Under the pieces are notes generated by a model, which did not search any database, had not been told where the DNA came from, and saw only the letters and a list, made by a program, of their open reading frames with translations. Positions 20,344 through 28,034 of a DNA stretch of 64,000 bases are shown in pieces. Numbering within the stretch: the stretch's first letter is position 1; each line of letters begins with the position of its first letter. Source of the stretch: Acidobacteriaceae bacterium. Its GTDB lineage: Bacteria; Acidobacteriota; Terriglobia; Terriglobales; Acidobacteriaceae. The stretch spans positions 1 through 64,000 of the forward strand of contig PLGM01000293.1 in the NCBI GenBank assembly GCA_003139795.1. Reading direction: 5' to 3'. Made by a program: the position numbers and the translations under genes.

Positions 20344-21226
20344 TTGCGGCCTCTTCTTTCTCTCGCCGTCCTTCCAATGCCCCGTGCCCCATCCTTTCGC
20401 CTTTTTCCTGGCGAAAGAGTGGGAAAGCTCGACCCTTGCCCGGTCCGCTGCGCTCACGCAGCACCAGCGCCCCGGCAAGCACAAACAGGATCGCCGCCAC
20501 CTGCGGCCCATCCAGCGCGCCGCCCAGCAGCGCGCCGCGGCCCTCCGGATCGCGCCACAACTCGGTCATGTAGATAGCCACGCCCGCTCCCAGCAGCCAC
20601 AACCCGGCCACATCGCCCTGCTGCCGCCGCGCCGGCAAACCCACCAGCAGAACAATCGAGAGGGTCAGGAAAGCCAGCGCCGCGTAGGCCTGCACCGGAT
20701 GCAATGGAATGCCCAGCGGGGTCCCGCTCCAGCGCGCGGCCAGCGGATTGGTGTACGTCACCGCCCACCGCGCTTGAGTTTCCGTCCCATACCCCGACCC
20801 GGCCAGCAACGCGCCCAGTTGCTCGAACGCCAGTCCCAGGGCCAGCGGCGCGGCCAGCGCATCGGCCGTCGTCGCCAGCGGCATCCTCTGCCAGCGGGCA
20901 TACGCGGCAGCCGACCCCACGCCCGCCAACGCCCCCGCGGCCGCCAACAGGGGATGATGAATCATGGCCAGCCCCAGCATCCATTCTGGATGCCGGCGCA
21001 GTTCGCTCCAGTTGACCAGCACCAGCAGCAGACGTTGACTCAAGAGCGCCGCAAACAACGCCACCACGCACAGGTTCCACACCTGCCCGGCATTCACGCC
21101 CGCAATCCGCGCCGTCCGCTGCGCAAGAAACAGCGCCAGCAACACCCCCAGCGCCGACAGCGCGCCGTAGGACGGGATCAGAATTGCTCCGATGTGAAAG
21201 AAAACGGGATGCACCTGAGTCAGCAT
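20336..21226 (-). CDS. Divergent prolipoprotein diacylglyceryl transferase (Lgt)-family protein
   Basis: A 296-residue polytopic membrane protein. The Lgt fold is suggested by VHPVFFHIGAILIPSYGAL, by HHPLLAAAGALAG and by the HPVQAYAALAFL segment (HPTQLYE in true Lgt). However, the signature GRxGNFxNxE is replaced by FEQLGALLAGSGYG, so the key arginine and glutamate of classical Lgt are not evident. It may transfer another lipid or be a non-catalytic paralogue. The charged C-terminal tail of about 35 residues is unusual. The ATG at 21226 is preferred; the longer frame lacks a site. It is the first gene downstream of the 6S-like RNA and overlaps the RluD-type gene. Confidence 0.75.
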   Translation of the reverse strand: MLTQVHPVFFHIGAILIPSYGALSALGVLLALFLAQRTARIAGVNAGQVWNLCVVALFAALLSQRLLLVLVNWSELRRHPEWMLGLAMIHHPLLAAAGALAGVGSAAAYARWQRMPLATTADALAAPLALGLAFEQLGALLAGSGYGTETQARWAVTYTNPLAARWSGTPLGIPLHPVQAYAALAFLTLSIVLLVGLPARRQQGDVAGLWLLGAGVAIYMTELWRDPEGRGALLGGALDGPQVAAILFVLAGALVLRERSGPGKGRAFPLFRQEKGERMGHGALEGRREKEEAANG

Positions 21227-21270
21227 ACGGCATTTCGACTTCAGTCGCAGCCGCCGCAATTTCGAAGAAA

Positions 21271-21469
21271 GGTAGAATCCGGCCCACGGGGCCGTGAGCA
21301 ATGCGCTGGTGAACCCGTCCTAAGACGGTGGAGCTCTCCGCGGTTCGTTAGGCATTCCGGACTGGCGGACACGGCACACGGAACCGATTATCGAGTCGAG
21401 CCCCTGTTCATTGAATGTTGGTTCAACCAGCGTTGACCGCTTCACCTGCTTTGCAGGCCGGTTTCTATT
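21271..21469 (-). ncRNA. ssrS: 6S-like RNA (ssrS candidate)
   Basis: A structured segment of about 199 bases downstream of zapA, the place where 6S RNA lies in many bacteria. The ends pair (TAGAAACCGGCC with GGCCGGATTCTA, one mismatch). Inside, CGCTGGTTGAACC pairs with GGTTCACCAGCG. An apical stem CGGTTC/GAACCG follows, and a small hairpin (CCGTC-TTA-GGACGG) lies on the 3' side, as in the central bubble of 6S RNA. A good promoter stands immediately upstream. 6S RNA binds housekeeping RNA polymerase and mimics an open promoter. No open frame of note fills the segment. Identity is inferred from fold and synteny; another structured RNA is possible. Confidence 0.68.
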
Positions 21470-21473
21470 GCGG

Positions 21474-21502
21474 ATAGTATGGGTCCCGGCGAGAAATTAC
21501 AA
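21474..21502 (-). promoter_or_regulatory. Sigma70-type promoter of the 6S-like RNA
   Basis: On the minus strand TTGTAA and TACTAT are separated by exactly 17 bases. The start point falls at about 21467-21469, at the beginning of the closing stem. Confidence 0.65.
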
Positions 21503-21589
21503 GTCTTGTGCAAGATGGCCGCGATGTGCTACGTTTTATCCCCCTGATTTTGGTCCAGCAGGCCCAAAACGGGAACCGCCCGCCAACTG

Positions 21590-21706
21590 CTAATTTCCGC
21601 CACCGGGAGACGAGTCCGCCGCCACCGGCGCTGGCTTGCGATTGCCCACCTCCACCGCCCGCGCAATCAGTCTTTTCAGCTTCCCCTCGATATCCGCGTC
21701 GGCCAT
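21590..21706 (-). CDS. Possible small protein (38 aa) downstream of zapA
   Basis: The minus strand holds an ATG frame beginning MADADIEGKLKRLIARAVEV and ending at TAG after 38 residues; it is below the ORF-track cut-off. The first half would form an amphipathic helix and third positions are GC-rich, as in real genes here. No clear ribosome binding site is present. It lies between zapA and the 6S-like promoter and may be chance. Confidence 0.33.
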   Translation of the reverse strand: MADADIEGKLKRLIARAVEVGNRKPAPVAADSSPGGGN

Positions 21707-21742
21707 GTGCTCGAAAGATGCTCAGCGGCAACCCCGCGGAGC

Positions 21743-22066
21743 CTACGACCCCGTCTTCCACTCTTCCTCAAGCACTTCGTCCAGCAACCCGCGCAGGCTG
21801 GCTGCGCGCGCATGGCCCAGCCGCGCATCGACCCCGCCGGCCTGGGTCAGCTCATCGGCCAGATTCAAGGCGGCCAGCACCGCCACCCGCAGCGAGTCCA
21901 CGGTGCGGCCATGCGCGGCCACGGCGCGCATCTTGGCGTCCACCCGCGCCGCCAGATCGCGAATGTGCTCCGCATCCTGGCCCGACAGGTGATAGACCTG
22001 GTCGTAGATCTCCACAGTCACATAACCGCTTGTATTGCCGCCCGCCGCGGCGGGTTCCTCAGCCAT
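21743..22066 (-). CDS. zapA: Cell division protein ZapA
   Basis: A 107-residue ZapA homologue, which cross-links FtsZ filaments at the division site in the cytoplasm. The N-terminal globular part VTVEIYDQVYHLSGQDAEHI and the helical DLAARVDAKMRAVAA match the family, followed by the long coiled-coil helix (VDSLRVAVLAALNLADELTQ). Length is normal. It is followed on the same strand by the 6S-like RNA, as in Proteobacteria, and is preceded 20 bases upstream by the zapB-like gene. The two therefore form a division-protein operon. Confidence 0.9.
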   Translation of the reverse strand: MAEEPAAAGGNTSGYVTVEIYDQVYHLSGQDAEHIRDLAARVDAKMRAVAAHGRTVDSLRVAVLAALNLADELTQAGGVDARLGHARAASLRGLLDEVLEEEWKTGS

Positions 22067-22086
22067 GCCTCATCTCCCCGTCTTCC

Positions 22087-22419
22087 TTACAGTTCCAACG
22101 CGTCCAGTTGCCCCAGCAGCCGCTCCACGCGCTCCCGCACCTGGTCCCGCTCGGCGTGCAGCGCGTTCAGTTCCTTCTGCAATTGCTCCACCAGCGGCGC
22201 CTGCTCGCGCAGTTGGGCCTCGGCCTGGGCCGCGCGTTCTTCCGCCTTCACGCGAGCCTGTCGCTCCCGGCGCACCACTTCCACCGCACGCAGAATCCGT
22301 TCCTCCAGCGCCGAAAAATCGTTCACGTTCAGCGTCAGGGTTCCCGGCTCCGCGGTTTGTCCTTGCGGTTGGGTTTCATGCTGCGCTTCTTTTCCACCTT
22401 CCCAGGCAAACTCCGACAT
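22087..22419 (-). CDS. zapB: ZapB-like coiled-coil cell division protein
   Basis: A 110-residue protein whose second half is almost all heptad-repeat coiled coil (RRERQARVKAEERAAQAEAQ onward to LLGQLDALEL). ZapB is a small coiled-coil partner of ZapA at the Z-ring, and the gene lies directly upstream of zapA. The assignment therefore rests on shape and context rather than on strong motifs. The ATG at 22419 is firmly set by GGAGG seven bases upstream; the rest of the 232-residue frame is an antisense shadow of pheT. A general coiled-coil protein is the alternative. Confidence 0.72.
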   Translation of the reverse strand: MSEFAWEGGKEAQHETQPQGQTAEPGTLTLNVNDFSALEERILRAVEVVRRERQARVKAEERAAQAEAQLREQAPLVEQLQKELNALHAERDQVRERVERLLGQLDALEL

Positions 22420-22486
22420 CGAAAAACCTCCGCTCAAATGCACCTTATCGGTGCCAGTATAGCGCCGATCGAGCCTGTTTCCATCG

Positions 22487-24610
22487 CTAACTCCGCAGCC
22501 GCGCTCCCGCCTTGCCAACAGCTTCCACCACCCGCTCCTGGAAGCTCTTGAGCTCTTCCTCGCGCAGCGTGCGGTCTGCCGCCTGGAAGGTCGCGCCCAG
22601 CAGCAGCGAGTACTCCCCCGCGCCCAGCCGCGCATCGCGAAACACCTCCCGCACCCGCCACTCCACCAGTTCGGGAATCTGCAATCCCGCCAATGCCTGG
22701 TCAATCTTCTCCCAGCCAATGCTCTCGTCCAGAACCAGCGAAAAATCGCGCCGCACCGGCTGGAAACGCGAAATCTCTCTTGCAATCGGTTTGCGCAACG
22801 GCAGCTTGTACAGCCGGTCCAGATAAAGCTCGCCCACCAGCACCGGCTCCTTCAGCTTGCGGGCCGCGGCCTCGCGCGGATGCAGTTGCCCAAACCACCC
22901 CACCGTCGCTCCCTCCACTGCAACCCGCGCTGCCCGGTAAGGGTGCAGCCACCCCGGCGTGAGCCCGGCCTCCGCTGGAAAGCGGTCAAAGTAAACGCCC
23001 CGTGCCTGGAACCGCGCTAGCACCTGCTCTACCGCGCCCTTCACGTCATGGAAATCGATAGCCCGCGCCGGATGCAGCGGTCCCTGTTCCGGCAAACTGC
23101 CTACCGCGCCGAACGCCACCGCCGCCCGCTCCTCCACCTTCTCCGTCGTCCCGCTGAAGACCGTGCCCAGCTCGAACAGCCGCACGTCGCTCACGTCGCG
23201 GTGCAGGTTCCCGGCAATCATCCCCAGCATCCCCGGCACCAGCGACGGCCGCAGCACGCCGGCCTCCTCGCTGAGCGGATTGCCCAGCGGAACCGTGAGC
23301 CCCGGTTGCGGCGCCGTCAATGCAGCCTCCGCCGCCGAGCAGAAGGTGCTCGCAATCGCCTCATGGAACCCCGCCGCAAGCAGCGTTCGCCGCACCGCCG
23401 TCTCGCTCTCCGCCCACGGCAGCGCGCGCACCCCTTCGCCAAACTCCGGCAGCGTGTTGGCAAAGCGGTTATACCCGTAAACCCGCGCGACCTCCTCGAT
23501 CAGATCGATCTCCCGCTCCAGATCAAGCCGCCAACTCGGCAAACTCACCAGCCAGGCCGCATCGGCCTCACTCGCTACCCCCGCGAACTCCGCTAACGTG
23601 CATCCCAGCGCCGTCAGCACACCCTCCACGGTCGCCGCGGTAATCCCTTCCTCATCCACGGTCTTGCCTAGAATCCGCCGCACCTCGCTGAGCGCCAGCG
23701 CCACCGGCTTGCGGTTGGCGGTCCGCGCCTCAAGCTCCGCGACCCGCACGTCCACCAACTCGCCCTCAATCCACCCCCCGTTGGCCAGCAGAATCTTGCT
23801 CACCAGCGCGGAAGCCACCGGCGCCGCATGGAAGTCCGCCCCGCGCTCGAAGCGATGACTCGCATCCGTGTGCAGCCCGTGCCGCCGCGCCGTCCGCCGC
23901 ACCGCCATCGGTTCAAACCACGCCGCCTCCACCAGCACGTTCGTCGTCGCCGGCGTAATCATCGTGTCCCAGCCGCCCATCACCCCAGCCAGACCCAGTG
24001 GCTTCGCATGATCGGCCACAACCAGGTCTTCCGCATCGAGCGTCCTCTCCACGCCGTCCAGCGTCTTCAGCCGCTCGCCCTTGCGCGCCCGCCGCACCAC
24101 GATGCCCCCCTCGATCTTGTCCAGGTCGAAGACGTGCGTCGGCTGCCCCATCGCCAGCCAGGCAAAGTTCGTAGCGTCGACAGCATTCGAGATCTGTTTC
24201 TGTTCCAGCAGCCCAAAGTAGGTAGCCACCTCAGCGCCCGCAAACCAGTCCCGCGAGTCGCCTATAGCAATGCCGCGCAGCACCCGCGCCGTAAATCGTC
24301 CGCACGCGTCCTGGGCCTCGATCCGCACCGGAAAGGGCCCCGCGGCAGCCCGCGCCTCAGGCAGCGCGAAATCAAGCCCCGCCAGCCGAAGCCCATAGAT
24401 CGCCGCCGCCTCCCGCGCCACCCCGTAGTGGTTCATCGCATCCACACGGTTGGTCGTAATGTCCGTCTCGTAGAGCGACCCGTTCCCGCCGCCTAGGTCG
24501 AAAACCCCCTCGACGGCGATCCCGCGCAACGTCAGGTCTTCCGCCAGCCGCGCATCGTCCACCGGCAGTCCCGGTAGATACGCTCTAAGCCATTTCGTAA
24601 GTATTTTCAT
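22487..24610 (-). CDS. pheT: Phenylalanine--tRNA ligase beta subunit, short form
   Basis: PheT forms the alpha2beta2 enzyme that charges tRNA-Phe. Visible parts are the N-terminal MKILTKWLRAYLPGL, the B3/B4 editing domain (TRVDAMNHYGVAREAA-like and DATNFAWLAMGQPTHVFDLDK), the B5 domain, and the C-terminal ferredoxin-fold anticodon-binding domain (ISRFQPVRRDFSLVLDE). At 707 residues it is shorter than the usual near-800. The EMAP/OB tRNA-binding domain normally found after about residue 40 is missing: LRGIAVEGVFDLGG leads straight to LYETDITTNRVDAMN. The ATG at 24610 is chosen from the conserved N-terminus. pheS lies upstream on the same strand but is separated by a small inverted-repeat-flanked cassette. 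Confidence 0.95.
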   Translation of the reverse strand: MKILTKWLRAYLPGLPVDDARLAEDLTLRGIAVEGVFDLGGGNGSLYETDITTNRVDAMNHYGVAREAAAIYGLRLAGLDFALPEARAAAGPFPVRIEAQDACGRFTARVLRGIAIGDSRDWFAGAEVATYFGLLEQKQISNAVDATNFAWLAMGQPTHVFDLDKIEGGIVVRRARKGERLKTLDGVERTLDAEDLVVADHAKPLGLAGVMGGWDTMITPATTNVLVEAAWFEPMAVRRTARRHGLHTDASHRFERGADFHAAPVASALVSKILLANGGWIEGELVDVRVAELEARTANRKPVALALSEVRRILGKTVDEEGITAATVEGVLTALGCTLAEFAGVASEADAAWLVSLPSWRLDLEREIDLIEEVARVYGYNRFANTLPEFGEGVRALPWAESETAVRRTLLAAGFHEAIASTFCSAAEAALTAPQPGLTVPLGNPLSEEAGVLRPSLVPGMLGMIAGNLHRDVSDVRLFELGTVFSGTTEKVEERAAVAFGAVGSLPEQGPLHPARAIDFHDVKGAVEQVLARFQARGVYFDRFPAEAGLTPGWLHPYRAARVAVEGATVGWFGQLHPREAAARKLKEPVLVGELYLDRLYKLPLRKPIAREISRFQPVRRDFSLVLDESIGWEKIDQALAGLQIPELVEWRVREVFRDARLGAGEYSLLLGATFQAADRTLREEELKSFQERVVEAVGKAGARLRS

Positions 24611-24624
24611 CGTTATTACCTGGT

Positions 24625-24675
24625 AGCAAGTTAGCGTGCGCTGCGCACACAATCGCAAGTTAGCAAGTTAGCGGG
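24625..24675 (+). repeat. Left 51-bp inverted repeat of the cassette
   Basis: Built of GTTAGC-containing 8-9 bp units around a GC-rich palindromic core (GTGCGCTGCGCAC). It falls just upstream of the pheT start codon and may therefore affect pheT expression. Confidence 0.8.
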
Positions 24676-24691
24676 TTCCCTCGTTTCCCGA

Positions 24692-25054
24692 TCAGGGCTC
24701 CAATTTCCCTAACAGTCCGTTGATGAGCTTCGCGGTTTCCGTCGCCAGTTCGAGTAACTTCCGGGAAGAATCCTGGTCAATGAACCTCAGACCACACGCC
24801 AACTCATTCTGCGTTTCAAATTCATACAACGACCCACGCGCCGACCCAAGCGATCTGCGCAACTCAGCGTCCGTCAGCTTCCCATGGCCTTCGGCAATAT
24901 GGCTTGCGACCGAAACGGCCGACCGGCGCATCTGCATTCGCAGGCCGAAGGTTTCGGATTTTGGAAACTCCTCCGTCCGTAGGTAAACCTCACGGGCCAA
25001 CTCCATCGCCCTCTGCCAGACGAGTAAATCGCGAAAATGCCGGGTCCTTGCCAT
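24692..25054 (-). CDS. Four-helix-bundle protein (S23/Avd-like)
   Basis: A 120-residue all-helical protein of the S23/four-helix-bundle family (TIGR02436), known from 23S rRNA intervening sequences and related to Avd of diversity-generating retroelements. Motifs are FRDLLVWQRAMELAREVY, FGLRMQMRRSAVSVASHIAEG, LRRSLGSARGSLYEFETQ and a final helix LATETAKLINGLLGKL. The ATG at 25054 is preferred to the upstream GTG because the family starts near the FRDL motif. It is the only gene in a cassette bounded by 51-bp inverted repeats, inserted in the pheS-pheT operon in the same orientation. The biochemical role of free-standing members is unknown; nucleic-acid binding is a reasonable guess. Confidence 0.88.
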   Translation of the reverse strand: MARTRHFRDLLVWQRAMELAREVYLRTEEFPKSETFGLRMQMRRSAVSVASHIAEGHGKLTDAELRRSLGSARGSLYEFETQNELACGLRFIDQDSSRKLLELATETAKLINGLLGKLEP

Positions 25055-25076
25055 AAGCGACCGTTCCCCCACAACC

Positions 25077-25127
25077 CCCGCTAACTTGCTAACTCGCCAA
25101 TGTGCGCGCAGCGCACGCTAACTTGCT
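25077..25127 (-). repeat. Right 51-bp inverted repeat of the cassette
   Basis: Reverse complement of the left repeat with four mismatches. It ends five bases before the pheS stop codon. Confidence 0.8.
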
Positions 25128-25132
25128 GCTTC

Positions 25133-26239
25133 TCACGCAAACTGCCCCAGAAACCGCATATCTCCCGCAAAAAACTGCCCCATCTCGCTCACTCCATACT
25201 TCATCATGGCAATGCGGTCGGCGCCCATGCCAAAGGCAAAGCCTGAAATCTTCTTCGCATCGTATGCAGCCTGCTTTTCGGCGGCGAACGCAAACACCGC
25301 GGGGTCCACCATGCCGCAACCCAGCAGTTCAATCCACCCCGAATGCTTGCACTTGCGGCAGCCCTTCCCGCCGCAGAAGATGCAACTGATCTGCAAGTCG
25401 GCGCTCGGCTCGGTGAAAGGGAAGAATGAAGGAAAAAACCGCGTCTTCACCGCCGAGCCGAACAGCGCCTTCATGGCGTGGTCCAGCGTACCCTTCAGGT
25501 CGCTGAAGGTGATGTTCGTGTCCACGCAGAGCCCCTCCACCTGGTGGAAGATCGGCGAATGCGTCGCGTCGGCCGCGTCGTTGCGGTGTATCTTGCCGGG
25601 AATGATGATGCGCACCGGCGGCGGTTGCAACTCCATGGTCCGCATCTGCACCGGCGAAGTGTGCGTGCGCAACAGCAGCCGGTCGCGCAGCGGCCGCCGC
25701 TCCTGCCCGGCCACCACCAGCGTGTCCTGCGTATCCCGCGCCGGATGGTCCGGCGGAAAGTTCATGCTCTCGAAGTTGTAGTAATCGGTCTCGACCTCCG
25801 GCCCCACGCCCACCGAGTAGCCCAGCGCCGCAAACACCTGCGTAATCTCGTTCAGCGTCCGCGTAATCGGATGCTCGGCCCCGGTCAGCCGCCGCGTCCC
25901 CGGCAGCGTGATGTCGATCGACTCAGCCGCCAGAGCCGCATCGCTCGGCCCCGCACCGGTCGCCTCGTGGAGCAAACGCTCCACCAGTTCCTTGAGTTTC
26001 TTGAAGCGCTCGCCCACTGGCTTTTTGAACTCAGGCGGCGCAGAGTTGAGCCAGCGGCTGGAGATCTCGTTTAGCAGGCCCTGCTTGCGGCCAAACCACC
26101 GCAGGCGAAAAGCTTCGGCCGCCTCGGGACTGTCGAGCGATGCAGCGTTATTGCGCGCCTGTTGCCCCACCACGCCGAACGCCTGGTCCAGCGCGGCCTC
26201 ATCAAAGGCCGTCAGATTGGGAATCGCTTCGTTCGTCAT
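25133..26239 (-). CDS. pheS: Phenylalanine--tRNA ligase alpha subunit
   Basis: Catalytic subunit of PheRS. Class II motifs are present: motif 1 near HPITRTLNEITQVFAALGY, motif 2 as RTHTSPVQMRTM and HRNDAADATHSPIFHQVEG, and motif 3 FGMGADRIAMMKYG. The segment ISCIFCGGKGCRKCKHSGW adds a Cys cluster (CxxCxxxxCxxC) that may bind zinc, as in a subset of PheS proteins. The 368-residue length is normal. The ATG at 26239 is chosen from the family start; the frame extends to 26413 only as a shadow. Downstream on the same strand comes the four-helix-bundle cassette, then pheT. Confidence 0.96.
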   Translation of the reverse strand: MTNEAIPNLTAFDEAALDQAFGVVGQQARNNAASLDSPEAAEAFRLRWFGRKQGLLNEISSRWLNSAPPEFKKPVGERFKKLKELVERLLHEATGAGPSDAALAAESIDITLPGTRRLTGAEHPITRTLNEITQVFAALGYSVGVGPEVETDYYNFESMNFPPDHPARDTQDTLVVAGQERRPLRDRLLLRTHTSPVQMRTMELQPPPVRIIIPGKIHRNDAADATHSPIFHQVEGLCVDTNITFSDLKGTLDHAMKALFGSAVKTRFFPSFFPFTEPSADLQISCIFCGGKGCRKCKHSGWIELLGCGMVDPAVFAFAAEKQAAYDAKKISGFAFGMGADRIAMMKYGVSEMGQFFAGDMRFLGQFA

Positions 26240-26293
26240 GTGTAAACAGCAGGATAAACCACCGCCTGTGCAAGTTCCGGTATTCTCATTTCC

Positions 26294-27286
26294 ATGAAGC
26301 TCCCACGCCTGGCTCTCGTCCTCGTTCTTGCCGCCTCTTCCGCCGCCTTCTCCACCCCGGCCGCCGCTCAACCCTCCGTCTACCCCCAGCAGGAGGGCTA
26401 CGTGGACGCCCACGGCGTGCTCATCTATTACGTGGCTTTCGGCGACGGCTCGCCGCTAGTCGTCGTCCACGGTGGTCCCGGCGCCAATCATGACTACTTC
26501 CTCCCCTGGCTGCTCCCGCTGGCCCGCGCCCATCGCCTCATCTTCATCGACGAGCGCGGTTCCGGCCGCTCCCAGCGCCTCCAGGACGCAAGTCTCTACA
26601 CCGTCGAAGCCATGGTCGAAGACGTCGAAGACCTCCGCGTAGCTCTCAACCTGGGCAAGATCTCGCTGCTCGGCCACAGCTACGGCGGCGTCCTGGCCCA
26701 GGCCTACGCCCTCAAGTACCAGCAGAACCTCACCCGCCTCATCCTCGACAGCACCTTCCCCTCCACCCGCCAGATGAACGAAGTCCTGGCCCGCGAAAAG
26801 GCGCAGATGCCGCCCGCCAAACTCGCCCGCCTCAACCAGCTCGAACAGGCCGGTCTTTTCGGCAAAGGCGAAGCCTGGGAGCACGGCCGCTACCCCGCCG
26901 AATATGCCACGCTGGCCTGGGGTCCCGGCTATTTTCCATTCCTCTACGGCGCCCGCCCCGACTCCACCTACGACCCCGCCACCGGCGCCCCCACCAACTG
27001 GGAGCTCTACCGCGCCATGTGGGGCGAGCACGGCGAGTTCGTCATCGACGGCAACCTCAAATCCGTCGAGTACGTCGACCGCTTGCCCTCCATCCACGTC
27101 CCCACGCTCATCCTCGCCGGCGACCACGACGAGTGCGATCCCTCCCTCAGCCGCGAGATGCACGAAAAAATCGCCGGCTCACAGCTGGTCATCCTCCCCA
27201 ACAGCGGCCACATGAACTTCGTCGACCAACCAGACCTCTGGCAGCAAGCTGTCGAAGGGTTTTTGAGTGGAAAGTCTGTGCAATAG
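26294..27286 (+). CDS. Secreted proline iminopeptidase-like alpha/beta hydrolase
   Basis: A 330-residue alpha/beta hydrolase of peptidase family S33. It has a signal peptide (LALVLVLAASSAAFSTPAAA), the oxyanion motif VVVHGGPGANHDY, FIDERGSGRS, the nucleophile elbow LGHSYGG, an acid in ILAGDHDECD, and a His in NSGHMNF. HGGPG together with DERGSGRS is typical of proline iminopeptidases. The signal peptide points to the periplasm. It is divergent from pheS with about 50 bases between the starts. No Shine-Dalgarno is seen; TATTCT ends seven bases before the ATG. A strong hairpin terminator follows the stop. Confidence 0.88.
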   Translation: MKLPRLALVLVLAASSAAFSTPAAAQPSVYPQQEGYVDAHGVLIYYVAFGDGSPLVVVHGGPGANHDYFLPWLLPLARAHRLIFIDERGSGRSQRLQDASLYTVEAMVEDVEDLRVALNLGKISLLGHSYGGVLAQAYALKYQQNLTRLILDSTFPSTRQMNEVLAREKAQMPPAKLARLNQLEQAGLFGKGEAWEHGRYPAEYATLAWGPGYFPFLYGARPDSTYDPATGAPTNWELYRAMWGEHGEFVIDGNLKSVEYVDRLPSIHVPTLILAGDHDECDPSLSREMHEKIAGSQLVILPNSGHMNFVDQPDLWQQAVEGFLSGKSVQ

Positions 27287-27300
27287 GCGAAAATCTCGGG

Positions 27301-27354
27301 GCTATTCTTGCGTTTTCGACGTTAATTGCCGAAAACGCGAGAATAGCTGTTTTT
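27301..27354 (+). terminator. Rho-independent terminator of the S33 peptidase gene
   Basis: GCTATTCT-GCGTTTTCG and CGAAAACGC-AGAATAGC form a long stem with a small loop, followed by TGTTTTT. It lies 15 bases after the stop. Confidence 0.85.
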
Positions 27355-27380
27355 CGCCACCTTATCCCAAACGCAGAACG

Positions 27381-27405
27381 GCCCGGAACCATGTGGATTC
27401 CGGGC
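27381..27405 (-). terminator. Stem-loop downstream of rplT
   Basis: GCCCGGAA and TTCCGGGC form a perfect 8-bp stem about 30 bases past the rplT stop. No clear T-run follows on the minus strand, so a terminator role is probable rather than certain. Confidence 0.5.
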
Positions 27406-27434
27406 TGTCTTATCTACCTGCAACTGCCGAACCG

Positions 27435-27809
27435 CTAAGCTGCCTTCGTCTCCGCAGCCAGCGCCGCCTTGGCCTGCTCCACCAGCTTGGTGAAGCCAGC
27501 CGCGTCCTTCACGGCAATGTCAGCCAGAATTTTGCGGTCCAGCTCGATCCCGGCCTTCTTCAGCCCGTTGATGAACTGCGAGTAGCTGGTGCCGTTCAGC
27601 TTGGCCGCGGCCGAGATGCGCACGATCCACAGCGAGCGGAACTGCCGCTTCTTCTGCTTGCGGCCGGTGTAGGCAAACTTCAGGCCGCGCTCCACGGCTT
27701 CCTGCGCTGCCTGGTAGAGCTTCGATTTCGTCAGGAAGTAGCCGCTTGCCCGGTCGAGAATCTTCTTCCGGCGGTCACTCCGCTTGGTACTGCGTTTTAC
27801 GCGGGGCAT
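27435..27809 (-). CDS. rplT: 50S ribosomal protein L20
   Basis: A 124-residue L20, an rRNA-binding protein needed early in 50S assembly. The sequence is standard: [38 protein letters not shown] and [19 protein letters not shown]. It lies downstream of rpmI on the same strand, but with an unusually long spacer of about 225 bases that holds a stable stem-loop. In many bacteria L20 represses its own operon by binding mRNA, and this spacer could be such a site. An Ala/Glu-rich tail ends the protein. Confidence 0.97.
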   Translation of the reverse strand: MPRVKRSTKRSDRRKKILDRASGYFLTKSKLYQAAQEAVERGLKFAYTGRKQKKRQFRSLWIVRISAAAKLNGTSYSQFINGLKKAGIELDRKILADIAVKDAAGFTKLVEQAKAALAAETKAA

Positions 27810-28000
27810 TGGGGTTCTCCATTTTGCGTTCGTCGGTTACGCGGCTGGAGGCAGGAGGCCCTCACCCGTCAGGGTGGGAGCGGGAAGCCTCTTCGCTCGC
27901 TTCTACAAGCCTGGATCTCTCGGCTTTCTCCGGACTCCAACAAACCGTCCGTTCTGCCGGGGGCCCGCGTCCGCCGCGGCGGATTCGCTCGAGCCCTGAA

Positions 28001-28029
28001 GCGCCGATTCCGTCTTATGGGATCGGCGC
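28001..28029 (-). promoter_or_regulatory. Stem-loop just after rpmI, attenuator or L20 site candidate
   Basis: GCGCCGAT and ATCGGCGC extend to an 11-bp stem with one mismatch around a 7-base loop. It starts five bases after the rpmI stop, in the long rpmI-rplT spacer. There is no U-run. Confidence 0.5.
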
Positions 28030-28034
28030 AGCGA

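Larger units (their letters stand above)
24625..25127. mobile_element. Small cassette with 51-bp inverted terminal repeats between pheS and pheT
   Basis: The two ends, 24625-24675 and 25077-25127, are inverted copies matching at 47 of 51 positions, with GCAAGTTAGCGTGCGCTGCG at the outer side and AGTTAGCAAGTTAGCGGG at the inner side. Exactly one gene, a four-helix-bundle protein, lies between. The cassette nearly fills the gap between the pheS stop (25133) and the pheT start (24610). No target-site duplication is visible. No transposase is present, so mobilisation would need an enzyme in trans. That it moves is inference; the repeats are seen. Confidence 0.7.

Noticed and set aside
21700-21742. 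GCTCCGCGG...TGAGCAT similarity to the E. coli 6S central region near the zapA stop
   Set aside because: No complementary ends or promoter here; the segment at 21271-21469 has both and is the better 6S candidate.
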